The notes under the pieces were generated by a model. That model worked only from the letters and a program-made list of their open reading frames with translations, had not been told where the DNA came from and ran no database searches. A program made the translations under genes and the position numbers. Of a stretch of DNA of 64,000 nucleotides, positions 23,374 through 31,939 are shown in pieces (position 1 is the first letter of the stretch; every line of letters begins with the position of its first letter). Location of the stretch: contig JAXGZQ010000002.1 of the NCBI GenBank assembly GCA_040776905.1, forward strand, positions 1 to 64,000. The letters run 5' to 3'. This stretch comes from SLHU01 sp009929975 (GTDB taxonomy: Bacteria; Bacillota; Clostridia; Saccharofermentanales; UBA5734).

Positions 23374-24108
23374 ATGAAGAAATTATGTGAGACGCTGTCT
23401 GCGACGCCACTGTTTGCCGGCCTGAATCATGACGCTTTTCATGATTACTGCAGCAAGACGAATGTACGTCTGGTCTGGAAAGGCGAGGTCCTGGTGAATG
23501 AAGGGGATCCTTGCAACAGCATCGGAATGATTGTGGACGGTCAGCTCGCGCTGCAGAAATATTCCAGTTCAGGTGACTTCGCGACATTGGAACTGCTCGG
23601 ACCGAATGATCTGTTCGGTGATGATCTGATCTTCGGCGTCCGGCGCACCTATCCGCTGACGATTGAAGCGGTGACGAATTCCAAGGTTGTCTTTGTCTCA
23701 CGGGATGTACTGATGAGTCTTCTATATGAAGCGCCCGCGATCATGCAGAACTTTCTATCAATTCTGTCAGATCGGGTTCAGCAGCAAAACCGGCGTATCC
23801 TGCTCCTTTCACAGAAAAGCCTGCGCCAGAAAATATCGAACTACCTGCTGGATCTGCTGCGCGAGCAGCGGGAAAAAGAAGGCGAGTCACCGAGACTGGC
23901 GCGGCTGACGGTCTCAACTCAGGCTGTCGAACTGCCGGTGTCCAAAGAAGTTGTATCCCGGCTGCTGGCGATGCCGCGTCCCTCGTTTTCCAGGGAACTG
24001 ATCAGCATGGAGCGGGACGGACTGATCCGGGTCAGTGGCCGTGTGATCTGGCTGACCGATCTGGATCGGCTGGAAAAAGGTGTTATCGAAGGGTTTCAAT
24101 ATCGCTGA
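23374..24108 (+). CDS. Crp/Fnr-family transcriptional regulator
   Basis: 244 residues. A cyclic-nucleotide-binding-type sensor domain (LFAGLNHDAFHDYCSKTNVR; LVNEGDPCNSIGMIVDGQLA; GPNDLFGDDLIFG) is followed by the dimer helix and a C-terminal helix-turn-helix (LPVSKEVVSRLLAMPRPSFS, then RELISMERDGLIRVSGRVIW). The N-terminus lacks the four-Cys iron-sulfur motif of true Fnr, and the pocket lacks the cAMP Arg-Ser pair, so the effector is unknown. It resembles regulators of hcp in anaerobes. Candidate targets in the window are the FNR-like box at 6937 and the hcp promoter palindrome at 43717. Confidence 0.88.
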   Translation: MKKLCETLSATPLFAGLNHDAFHDYCSKTNVRLVWKGEVLVNEGDPCNSIGMIVDGQLALQKYSSSGDFATLELLGPNDLFGDDLIFGVRRTYPLTIEAVTNSKVVFVSRDVLMSLLYEAPAIMQNFLSILSDRVQQQNRRILLLSQKSLRQKISNYLLDLLREQREKEGESPRLARLTVSTQAVELPVSKEVVSRLLAMPRPSFSRELISMERDGLIRVSGRVIWLTDLDRLEKGVIEGFQYR

Positions 24109-24200
24109 CTCATCAGATCGAGTCATGAGGCGTAAAACTTGTACAGACCGGATACTTGACGTATCATGGAATTCAGAAGATCACACGGGGGGTTGTGCTG

Positions 24201-25589
24201 GTGGTCAGCGATAATGGCGATCTACTGTCCGACATTGGACAGTTTATTACGGATCTGTTTCAGGATCTGACCAGCGGTCTGCTGTTTTTCGGCGGGCCGT
24301 TTGACATCGCCATGGCTGTCGCGGATATCCTGGCCACTACTTTCGTCGTCTACTATATACTCAAGATATTGCGGGATTCACGTGCCTGGCAGCTGCTCAA
24401 GGGCATGCTGATGATCATCGGTTTCGCACTGCTCGGCAGCCTGATCGGTCTCAGTACGGTCGGATATCTGCTGAATAATACGATTTCCGTGTTCGCGATC
24501 GCCTTTGTTGTCATTTTCCAGCCTGAACTGCGCCGCGCCCTGGAAACATTCGGCCGCAGCAGCTTCAGCAAGATCTCATCGGCGATCGGAACGGATGAGA
24601 CCGAACGCAATCCTGGTTTTGTCCATAATACAATTGAATCCATTGTCCGGGCCTGCGATAAAATGGCAGAAACCAGAACCGGGGCCCTGATCATCATCGA
24701 ACGCCAGACCCGGCTCGGCGAACTGATCGAGCAGGAGAATGTCGTTCATCTGGATGCCGCGGTTTCGGCCACCATGCTCCTGCAGACTTTCTATAAAGGT
24801 TCCCCGCTGCATGACGGCGCGATTGTTATTCGCAACGGCCGGATTACAGCGGCCCGCGTTCATGTGCCGCTGTCTGACACGTATCATCTGCGCAGAGATT
24901 TCGGGACACGGCATCGTGCCGCGATCGGAGCCAGTGAACTGGGCGATGCCATCGCGGTTGTTGTCTCAGAAGAACGCGGCAGCATCAGCCTTGCCCTCGA
25001 TGGCCGATTGTATACACTGGATAACGCAGACGCGCTGCGCGGCCTCCTGCATAAACTGATGGCCGGTACGCAGCGGACCGGAGTCAGCCTGAGCAGTTTG
25101 TTCCGGCCGGGTCGTTTCCATGCCCAGCGGGCGAAAAACATTGATGAGATTTCGACTGACGCGACAGAAGAAGCGACGGCAGCCGACCCTGAGCGAAAGA
25201 CGAAAACTCCGCGCAAGCAGCGGCTGCTGCTGGCCATTGCGTCGCTGGCGATCGCGTTTATTATCTGGCTTTATGTCCAGGTTACAATCAATCCGGTTGA
25301 AAGCCGGTCGTTTACCGTGCCGCTCAGCTACCGCAATGAAATGACGGTCGAAGAAATCGGCTATGGGATGCAGATCCCCCTGCAGTCTGTCCAGGTGACC
25401 CTGATGGGTCGTCAGGATACGATCAATGAACTGGTGCGGGAGGATATCATCGCCTATATCGATTTCGCTGAGATTGATGAGCCGGGCCTGAACAGTCTTT
25501 CAGTCCGGGTCGACACCACCGGCCTGGCCCATTTACGGCCGACCTATATTTCTCCGGAGACCGTCACCATCAATGTCTGGCTGGAATAA
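24201..25589 (+). CDS. cdaA: Diadenylate cyclase CdaA fused to a CdaR-like YbbR domain
   Basis: 462 residues from GTG 24201, 8-9 bases after a GGGGGG site; a TTG at 24156 would be too early. Three N-terminal membrane helices (about 35-55, 65-83, 90-107) lead to a DAC domain with both catalytic motifs, DGA (205-207, in SPLHDGAIV) and RHR (237-239, in GTRHRAAIG), so it should make c-di-AMP from two ATP. Normal CdaA ends near residue 275. Here a charged linker follows, then a fourth membrane helix (about 341-360), then one YbbR-like domain (about 370-460) facing outside. In Bacillus the YbbR protein CdaR is a separate gene with several repeats that modulates CdaA. glmM and glmS follow, the usual context. 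Confidence 0.93.
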   Translation: MVSDNGDLLSDIGQFITDLFQDLTSGLLFFGGPFDIAMAVADILATTFVVYYILKILRDSRAWQLLKGMLMIIGFALLGSLIGLSTVGYLLNNTISVFAIAFVVIFQPELRRALETFGRSSFSKISSAIGTDETERNPGFVHNTIESIVRACDKMAETRTGALIIIERQTRLGELIEQENVVHLDAAVSATMLLQTFYKGSPLHDGAIVIRNGRITAARVHVPLSDTYHLRRDFGTRHRAAIGASELGDAIAVVVSEERGSISLALDGRLYTLDNADALRGLLHKLMAGTQRTGVSLSSLFRPGRFHAQRAKNIDEISTDATEEATAADPERKTKTPRKQRLLLAIASLAIAFIIWLYVQVTINPVESRSFTVPLSYRNEMTVEEIGYGMQIPLQSVQVTLMGRQDTINELVREDIIAYIDFAEIDEPGLNSLSVRVDTTGLAHLRPTYISPETVTINVWLE

Positions 25590-25649
25590 TCGCCCTGGTA
25601 ACATTCTAGAAATATTCGTGTCATATTTCTGTAACATAAAAGCTCAACG

Positions 25650-25684
25650 CCTGCAACAAGCAGGATCTTTTATGCTGTTATAAT
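25650..25684 (+). promoter_or_regulatory. Hairpin and -10 element in the cdaA-glmM gap
   Basis: CCTGC-AACAA-GCAGG (25650-25664) is followed by ATCTTTTAT, so it may act as a weak terminator of the cdaA-type gene. TATAAT (25679-25684) lies 36 bp before glmM with no good -35. Together they suggest that glmM has its own promoter as well as some read-through. Confidence 0.45.
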
Positions 25685-25719
25685 AGGGTGAATTCAAAGA
25701 TATTAAGGAGACAATATAT

Positions 25720-27075
25720 ATGAGCAGACTCTTTGGCACGGATGGTGTCCGTGGGATCGCCAATCAGGAGCTGACCCCGGATCTCGCCTATAAGCTCGGT
25801 TGGGCCGGTGCCCAGGTTCTGGCCGGTGAATGCCAGCATCGGCCGACTATCCTGATCGGCAGCGATACGAGAATATCCTGTGGCATGCTGGAAGCCGCTT
25901 TGATCTCCGGTATCAATTCGGCTGGAGCGGATGTTTATGTCTGCGGCGTGATCCCGACTCCGGGCATCGCCTATCTTACCCGTAAGTACCAATGTGACGC
26001 AGGGGTTATGATTTCAGCCTCTCATAACAGCTTTGAGTATAACGGCATCAAGTTTTTCAGCAGCAAGGGTTATAAATTGCCGGATGAGATCGAAGACCAT
26101 ATCGAGCAGCTGGTCCGTGCGTATGACCCGGCGGATTGTGATCGTCCGACGGGAGCCGCGGTCGGACGGCGAATTGAAAAAAAGAACGCGTCACGCGATT
26201 ATGTTGAGCATCTCAAGCGCCGCATGAGCGTTGATCTGACCGGTATGAAAATCGCGCTCGACTGCGCGAACGGTGCGTGTGCCCACATCGCGCCCGGTCT
26301 GTTTTCTGATCTGGGGGCCGATGTGGTCGCGATCGGAACGGAGCCGGACGGCTGTAATATCAATGATGGCTGTGGCTCAACGCATCTGGAGCGCCTGCGC
26401 CAGCTGGTCAGGCGTGAAGGCTGCGATATCGGCATTGCCTTTGATGGCGACACCGACCGGATGCTGGCCGTCGACGAAAACGGCCGTGATGTTGACGGTG
26501 ATGTGATCATGGCGATCATCGCTCTCGATATGCATGAGACGAATGAATTACATGATGATACGTTGGTCGTGACAGTCATGAGCAATCTCGGACTGGATCT
26601 TATGGCCCGGGAAAAAGGGATCAAACTGGTCAAGACAAAAGTGGGCGACCGTTATGTACTTGAAGAAATGCTGCGGCATGGCTTCTCGATCGGCGGTGAG
26701 CAATCAGGCCATATCATCCTGCTTGAACATGCGACAACCGGTGACGGCATGCTCAGCGCGCTGCGGCTTCTCCGCGCACTGGCTCACCAGAAGACTAATC
26801 TCAGCTCAGCCAGCGGTATCATGACGGTCCTGCCGCAGGTGCTCAAGAGCTCCCGTGTCGCCAATGAACGCAAGGCCGCGGCCATGGCCGACCAGGACAT
26901 TCTCAGCGCCATCGCCAAGATGGAAGAGCGGCTGCATGGTGAAGGCCGTGTGCTCGTCCGCCCTTCCGGGACTGAACCGATCATCCGGGTCATGCTCGAA
27001 GGCCGGGACATTGAAGAAATTACCCGGATGGCTGATCAATTGACTGAACTGATCAGCAGCCGTTACGGTCTGTAA
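25720..27075 (+). CDS. glmM: Phosphoglucosamine mutase
   Basis: 451 residues, full length. It interconverts glucosamine-6-phosphate and glucosamine-1-phosphate for UDP-GlcNAc and peptidoglycan. All four domain signatures are present: active-site loop ISASHN with phosphoserine Ser101, metal loop FDGDTDRML, sugar loop GGEQSGHI, and phosphate loop RPSGTEPIIRVM. The start MSRLFGTDGVRG is typical. AAGGAG precedes the ATG. It follows the c-di-AMP cyclase fusion and precedes glmS by 37 bp. In Bacillus and other Firmicutes GlmM binds and inhibits CdaA, so the gene order suggests the same control here. Confidence 0.97.
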   Translation: MSRLFGTDGVRGIANQELTPDLAYKLGWAGAQVLAGECQHRPTILIGSDTRISCGMLEAALISGINSAGADVYVCGVIPTPGIAYLTRKYQCDAGVMISASHNSFEYNGIKFFSSKGYKLPDEIEDHIEQLVRAYDPADCDRPTGAAVGRRIEKKNASRDYVEHLKRRMSVDLTGMKIALDCANGACAHIAPGLFSDLGADVVAIGTEPDGCNINDGCGSTHLERLRQLVRREGCDIGIAFDGDTDRMLAVDENGRDVDGDVIMAIIALDMHETNELHDDTLVVTVMSNLGLDLMAREKGIKLVKTKVGDRYVLEEMLRHGFSIGGEQSGHIILLEHATTGDGMLSALRLLRALAHQKTNLSSASGIMTVLPQVLKSSRVANERKAAAMADQDILSAIAKMEERLHGEGRVLVRPSGTEPIIRVMLEGRDIEEITRMADQLTELISSRYGL

Positions 27076-27112
27076 GCTCAGACACAAATCAACAGAATAG
27101 AAAGGTCATCAC

Positions 27113-28966
27113 ATGTGTGGAATTGTCGGCTATGTTGGCGGCGAAGCATCGCTGCCTGTTCTTATCGAGGGCTTAAAACGGCTGGAATACCGCGGTTATG
27201 ATTCCGCCGGACTGGCTTTTTTTGACCATGGTACACTTCGGATCGCCAAAAAACAGGGCCGGATCGTCAATCTGGAAGCCATGCTGCAGCAGGAGGGTCT
27301 GCTGGATCCGGCAGCCGCTAACCGGATCGGGATCGGACATACCCGTTGGGCGACACATGGCGCTCCCAGTGATGTCAACGCGCATCCGCACCGATCTGAA
27401 GACGGCCGTTTCGCGGTTGTTCATAACGGAATCATTGAAAATGAGCAGGACCTGCGCAATTTTCTCATCCGTCAGGGTGTTGTCTTTTGTTCTGAGACCG
27501 ACAGCGAGGTCATTGCCCATCTGATCGCCTGGCATGCCAGGCAGGCAGGCCCGGGCCATCACTGGCGCCATGCCGTCCAGCTGGCCGTCAATGATCTGTC
27601 AGGATCCTACGCGCTGGGTGTGCTTTGTTCAGACGAACCTGAGTCAATGATCGTTGTCCGCCAGGACAGCCCCCTGATCATCGGGCTCGGTGACCACTGG
27701 CAGATGGCGGCATCGGACATACCGGCGGTTTTGCGCCGGACACGCCGTGTGATTATCCTTCATGACGGAGATATGGCCGAGTTGAGTGCCGAAGGCTGCC
27801 AGATTTTCGACGCGTACGGATTGCCGGCGGATCGAGATGAGAGCTGGATTGACTGGGATACGGAAGCCGCTGAGAAAGGCGGGTTCGAGCATTTCATGAT
27901 CAAGGAGATCCATGAGGAGCCGCAGGCTGTGCGGCAGACACTGGCGCCACGCCTGCGTGGGGGTCATCTGACACTCAATGAGCTGAATCTAGACCCCGAC
28001 TGGCTGGGCTCGCTGCAGCAGATCGTGATTGTTGCCTGCGGCACCGCATACCATGCCGGGATGGTCGGACAGAGACTGATCGAAGCGTGCTGCCGCCGGC
28101 CGGTCGTGGTGGATATCGCGTCTGAATTCCGCTACCGTGATCCGCTGATCAATGACCGGACGCTGGTCGTGATCATCAGCCAGTCCGGCGAAACGCTGGA
28201 CACTCTGGCTGCGATGCGGGAAGCGAAGAGCCGCGGCGCGACGACGCTGGCAATCGTCAATGTGATCGGCAGCTCCATCGCCCGCGAAGCGGATCATGTC
28301 TTCTACACGCATGCTGGTCCTGAGATCGCTGTCGCCTCGACCAAAGCCTATACGACACAATTGACCGCGCTGTACATGCTGACCTTTTATCTGGCCCGCG
28401 TCTGGCAGACATTGCCGCCGGAAAAAATCCAGTACTACGAAGATGAGCTGCTCAGAATGCCCGGGCGTCTGGCTGAGACTCTGCAGCATAAAGAACAGCT
28501 TCAGCGGTTCGCCGCTGAACATTTCAATGTGCACAGTGTCTTTTTTCTCGGCCGGCATCTTGACTATGCGCTGGCCATGGAGGCTTCACTCAAACTCAAG
28601 GAAATTTCCTATATCCATTCCGAAGCTTATGCCGGCGGTGAACTGAAGCACGGGACGATTGCCCTGATTGAAGAGGGGACACTGGTCATCTGTCCGATCA
28701 CCCAGCCTCACCTGCTTGACAAGACGATCAGCAATATTCGTGAAGTGAAGACGCGCGGCGCGACCGTAATGGGTATTATCAGCCCATCCTGCCTGCGGGC
28801 GGCGTCTGTCTGTGATACGGTGATTGAGATTCCTGATTGTGATCCGCTGCTGGCCCCGATACTGGCGATGACACCGGCCCAGCTGATGGCGTATTATTTC
28901 TCTGTTCTCAAAGGCCTGGATGTCGACAAACCACGCAATCTGGCCAAAAGTGTGACGGTCGAGTAA
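27113..28966 (+). CDS. glmS: Glutamine-fructose-6-phosphate aminotransferase (isomerising)
   Basis: 617 residues, full length. It makes glucosamine-6-phosphate from fructose-6-phosphate and glutamine. The N-terminal glutaminase domain begins MCGIVGYVGG with the nucleophile Cys2 and contains HTRWATHGAPSDVNAHPH and VHNGIIEN. The two SIS domains carry ACGTAYHAG, ISQSGETLDTLAA, STKAYTTQL and the C-terminal LAKSVTVE. AAAGG lies upstream of the ATG. With only 37 bp between glmM and glmS there is no room for a glmS ribozyme, so feedback must differ from that of Bacillus subtilis. It completes the cdaA-glmM-glmS cluster. Confidence 0.97.
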   Translation: MCGIVGYVGGEASLPVLIEGLKRLEYRGYDSAGLAFFDHGTLRIAKKQGRIVNLEAMLQQEGLLDPAAANRIGIGHTRWATHGAPSDVNAHPHRSEDGRFAVVHNGIIENEQDLRNFLIRQGVVFCSETDSEVIAHLIAWHARQAGPGHHWRHAVQLAVNDLSGSYALGVLCSDEPESMIVVRQDSPLIIGLGDHWQMAASDIPAVLRRTRRVIILHDGDMAELSAEGCQIFDAYGLPADRDESWIDWDTEAAEKGGFEHFMIKEIHEEPQAVRQTLAPRLRGGHLTLNELNLDPDWLGSLQQIVIVACGTAYHAGMVGQRLIEACCRRPVVVDIASEFRYRDPLINDRTLVVIISQSGETLDTLAAMREAKSRGATTLAIVNVIGSSIAREADHVFYTHAGPEIAVASTKAYTTQLTALYMLTFYLARVWQTLPPEKIQYYEDELLRMPGRLAETLQHKEQLQRFAAEHFNVHSVFFLGRHLDYALAMEASLKLKEISYIHSEAYAGGELKHGTIALIEEGTLVICPITQPHLLDKTISNIREVKTRGATVMGIISPSCLRAASVCDTVIEIPDCDPLLAPILAMTPAQLMAYYFSVLKGLDVDKPRNLAKSVTVE

Positions 28967-29045
28967 ATGAGGACCAACTTGTAACGAGGATGTAAAATCG
29001 CGGCTGGAAGTCAATTCACTGTCTTTCGTCCGGGCCATGATATGC

Positions 29046-29051
29046 TACAAT
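29046..29051 (+). promoter_or_regulatory. Extended -10 element for the GH4 gene
   Basis: TGC-TACAAT (TGC at 29043-29045), 36 bp upstream of ATG 29087, without a clear -35. Confidence 0.4.
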
Positions 29052-29086
29052 AAAGCACAGATTGACTTAATGCGGAGGATAGATTC

Positions 29087-30586
29087 ATGGCGATGAAAGT
29101 AGCGTTTATCGGAGCCGGCGGTGTCGGCTTTACCCGGACCCTTTTGACCGATCTGCTGTGTGTCCCTGAATTCCAGCAGATGGATGTATCGTTTACCGAT
29201 ATCAGCCAGCATAATCTGGATATGGTGACGGCGTTATGCCAGCGCGATATCGAGAGCAATGGACTGGATATCCGTATTCACGCGACCACAGACCGCCGTG
29301 AAGCGCTGCGGGATGCCAATTATGTGATCAACGCGGTTCGTATCGGAGGGCTGGAAGCCTTTACCACCGATATTAACATTCCCCTGCGCTATGGAATTGA
29401 CCAGTGTGTCGGGGACACCTTATGTGCCGGTGGTATCATGTATGGCCAGCGTGGCATTCCGGTAGTCTTGGAATTCTGCAAAGACATCCGTGAAGTCGCG
29501 GCTCCCGGGTGTATCATGCTCAATTACGCGAACCCCAACGCCATGCTGACCTGGGCCTGCAATCAATATGGCAAGGTGAAGACCATCGGGCTTTGCCACG
29601 GTGTTCAGGGCGGCCACCAGCAGATCGCTGAGGCCCTTGGGTTTCAGAAGGACGACGTGGACATCATCTGTGCCGGGATCAACCACCAGACCTGGTATAT
29701 CAGCATCAAGCACCGGGGAGAGGATCTGACCGGAAAACTGCTGGAAGCCTATGAAAACAACGCGAAACTGAGTGAGACGGAAAAGGTCCGCATTGACATG
29801 CTGCGCCGATTCGGCTATTACTCAACCGAGTCCAATGGGCATTTATCGGAGTATGTGCCGTGGTACCGCAAGCGCCTGGATGAAATCAAAGACTGGATCA
29901 GTCTTGACACGTGGATCAACGGAGAAACCGGCGGTTATCTGAGAGTCTGTACGGAAACCCGCAACTGGTTTGAGACAGATTTTCCCAACTGGATGAAGGA
30001 AGCGCCCCGGCGTTATGAAGCGTCGTCCCGCAGTCAGGAACATGGTTCCTATATCATTGAGGGGCTGGAAACCGGCCGCTTGTATCGCGGACATTTCAAT
30101 GTAATGAATGAGGGCTGCATCACCAATCTGCCGGATGAATGCGTTGTTGAAGTTCCCGGTTATGTTGACTACAACGGGATCAGCATTCCAAAAATCGGCG
30201 ATCTGCCACTGGGCTGTGCCGCGATCTGCAGCCAGTCTGTCTGGGTTCAGAAGCTGGCGGTTGAAGCGGCGGTTGCCGGTGATGACCAGCTGCTGCGCCA
30301 GGCCATGATGATGGATCCGCTGACCGGCGCGGTCTGCAATCCCCCGGAGATCTGGCAGATGACGGATGAGATGCTGACAGCCCAGGCACAGTGGCTGCCC
30401 CAATATCAGTCCGCGATTGAAGCGGCGGACCAGCGGCTGGCAAAAGCAAAAGAAAATGGCACCTATCTTCCGGTTCGCGAGGGATTCGCCGGGACCAACC
30501 GACTGAAACTGCGGACGGTTGAGGAAATGGCCGCGGATCGCGATCAAAGCAGCGAAACGGCCGGCAAGACTGACAAGGCACACTGA
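29087..30586 (+). CDS. Glycoside hydrolase family 4 (alpha-galactosidase/alpha-galacturonidase-like)
   Basis: 499 residues. The N-terminal Rossmann fold (KVAFIGAGGVGFTRTLLTDL) binds NAD. NYANPNAMLTW, GLCHGVQGG and CAGINHQTW supply the Cys and His metal ligands of GH4 enzymes, which cleave glycosides by an NAD- and Mn-dependent oxidation-elimination route. CHGV rather than the CHSV of MelA suggests an uronic-acid or unusual alpha-galactoside substrate, but the exact sugar is not certain. The enzyme is cytoplasmic. GGAGG precedes the ATG by 8-9 bases. The product is longer than many members because of a polar C-terminal tail rich in Q, E, D and K. It ends 36 bp before an amidase gene, which looks unrelated. 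Confidence 0.9.
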   Translation: MAMKVAFIGAGGVGFTRTLLTDLLCVPEFQQMDVSFTDISQHNLDMVTALCQRDIESNGLDIRIHATTDRREALRDANYVINAVRIGGLEAFTTDINIPLRYGIDQCVGDTLCAGGIMYGQRGIPVVLEFCKDIREVAAPGCIMLNYANPNAMLTWACNQYGKVKTIGLCHGVQGGHQQIAEALGFQKDDVDIICAGINHQTWYISIKHRGEDLTGKLLEAYENNAKLSETEKVRIDMLRRFGYYSTESNGHLSEYVPWYRKRLDEIKDWISLDTWINGETGGYLRVCTETRNWFETDFPNWMKEAPRRYEASSRSQEHGSYIIEGLETGRLYRGHFNVMNEGCITNLPDECVVEVPGYVDYNGISIPKIGDLPLGCAAICSQSVWVQKLAVEAAVAGDDQLLRQAMMMDPLTGAVCNPPEIWQMTDEMLTAQAQWLPQYQSAIEAADQRLAKAKENGTYLPVREGFAGTNRLKLRTVEEMAADRDQSSETAGKTDKAH

Positions 30587-30622
30587 GTGGCATGATTCAT
30601 TGAAGACTAAAGAGGATATTGA

Positions 30623-31810
30623 ATGCATTATCGCACCCTGAAGATATTGACCAGCCTGTTTATGGCGATTGTCATCGTCGTGGTCCTGGTGGCAGCCCGC
30701 AGTACGTTGTGGCCATCTGAGGAGACCGATGTAACAACAACGCCGGAACAGACAACCCAGGGACTGGCAACTGAGCCGCCAGATCCGACAGAAAGCGCGG
30801 CGCCGACCACCGTCGCTGATCCGGTCCCGCTGCCGGTTGCGATCGGTCAGGCGACCACTGAGCCCGGCCAGAGCCTGCGCCGCTGGCCGGAGGATTTATC
30901 CATCCCCCTGCTGCGTGAACCGGATTTGTCACTCTATGCCGGCAGAAAGAAAACAGAGAAGCCGCTCGAAGGGATTACCGTCATCCTTGATCCCGGTCAT
31001 GGCGGGCAGGACGGAGGGGCCCAATATCCGGTCAAGGTCTTGTATCCGGATGTGGCGGAGAAGGACATTGTGCTCAGTCTCAGTCTGAAAGTGAGAGATC
31101 AGCTGGAGCAGTTGGGAGCCGACGTGGTCATGCTGCGTGAGACGGATGTCTGGCAGTCTGTCTATTACCGCATCGCTCTGGTCAACCGGTGGATCTATCA
31201 GGACTTTATGGAACAACTGCCTTATCATGGCTATGAATCATCTTCCGTCGACCATCTTCTGCCGCAGCTCGAAACGATGCTGGAGATCAACAGCGACTAT
31301 GCCAGCAGTGGTGGACGCGGTCCGATGAATGGTGTCGGCACCCATGAAGATGTCAAGGTGCTCCTCGACATGCAGGCGCAGTACACGGATGTGCTGTTTC
31401 TCTCAATCCATTGCAACGCTCTCGATGATGACCGGGTTGGTGGGCTTCAGGTATATTACCTGACCAATGACCATGTCCATCAGACAGAAAACAACTGGGT
31501 CAGCGGAGCCGATCCCATGGCCAATCCGCCATCTTATACCCGGTATGACGATGAGGCCAGGCTGCGTCTGGCGGAGCTGGTCCGCGATCAGATCATCTAC
31601 CGTCTGCCGGAACTGAAGTTCCCGGGAGAGAACGACTTGCTGCCGGGCAATTATGTTGTCCTGCGTGAAATCGCCTTGACGGGTCTGCTGATTGAAACCG
31701 GCTTCATCACCAATGAACAGGATCGGGCTATCCTGACCAGCGTCGATGGACAGACAAAAATCAGCGAAGGCATCGCCGAAGCAGTTTTCGCCTATTATTG
31801 CCGGCCCTGA
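30623..31810 (+). CDS. N-acetylmuramoyl-L-alanine amidase (Amidase_3), membrane-anchored
   Basis: 395 residues. An N-terminal helix (about 8-26) acts as signal or anchor, followed by a Thr/Pro/Glu-rich linker to ~105 that would span the wall. The Amidase_3 zinc-hydrolase domain then starts at GITVILDPGHGGQDGGAQYP (first His ligand), with AEKDIVLSLSLK (Glu ligand), FLSIHCNALDDD (second His) and the catalytic Glu in LLIETGFITNEQD. It cuts the lactyl-alanine bond of peptidoglycan in division or growth. No SPOR or LysM wall-binding domain was seen. The domain carries a long insert between the Glu and the second His. Confidence 0.93.
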   Translation: MHYRTLKILTSLFMAIVIVVVLVAARSTLWPSEETDVTTTPEQTTQGLATEPPDPTESAAPTTVADPVPLPVAIGQATTEPGQSLRRWPEDLSIPLLREPDLSLYAGRKKTEKPLEGITVILDPGHGGQDGGAQYPVKVLYPDVAEKDIVLSLSLKVRDQLEQLGADVVMLRETDVWQSVYYRIALVNRWIYQDFMEQLPYHGYESSSVDHLLPQLETMLEINSDYASSGGRGPMNGVGTHEDVKVLLDMQAQYTDVLFLSIHCNALDDDRVGGLQVYYLTNDHVHQTENNWVSGADPMANPPSYTRYDDEARLRLAELVRDQIIYRLPELKFPGENDLLPGNYVVLREIALTGLLIETGFITNEQDRAILTSVDGQTKISEGIAEAVFAYYCRP

Positions 31811-31847
31811 GCGGGCAGGCAAGATAGAACGAGGAGTCATCGCCGTC

Positions 31848-31895
31848 ATGGAAATTGACAGTCATTTATGCCATAACAATCAGGACAACGGCTAG
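31848..31895 (+). CDS. Possible 15-codon leader ORF upstream of mgtE
   Basis: ATG 31848 follows GAGGAG (11-base spacing) and encodes MEIDSHLCHNNQDNG before TAG. After it, GGACAACGGC (31881-31891) can pair imperfectly with GCTGCTGTCC (31915-31924) next to the mgtE ribosome binding site. The layout (short acidic ORF, hairpin, Mg transporter gene) recalls translated leaders of Mg transporters, but this is only a resemblance. Confidence 0.28.
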   Translation: MEIDSHLCHNNQDNG

Positions 31896-31939
31896 ACGAT
31901 TCGGCTGAGTCAGGCTGCTGTCCTTAAAAGGAGGCCGCC

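Noticed and set aside
27076..27112. glmS ribozyme
   Set aside because: The gap is only 37 bp and no ribozyme core was seen.
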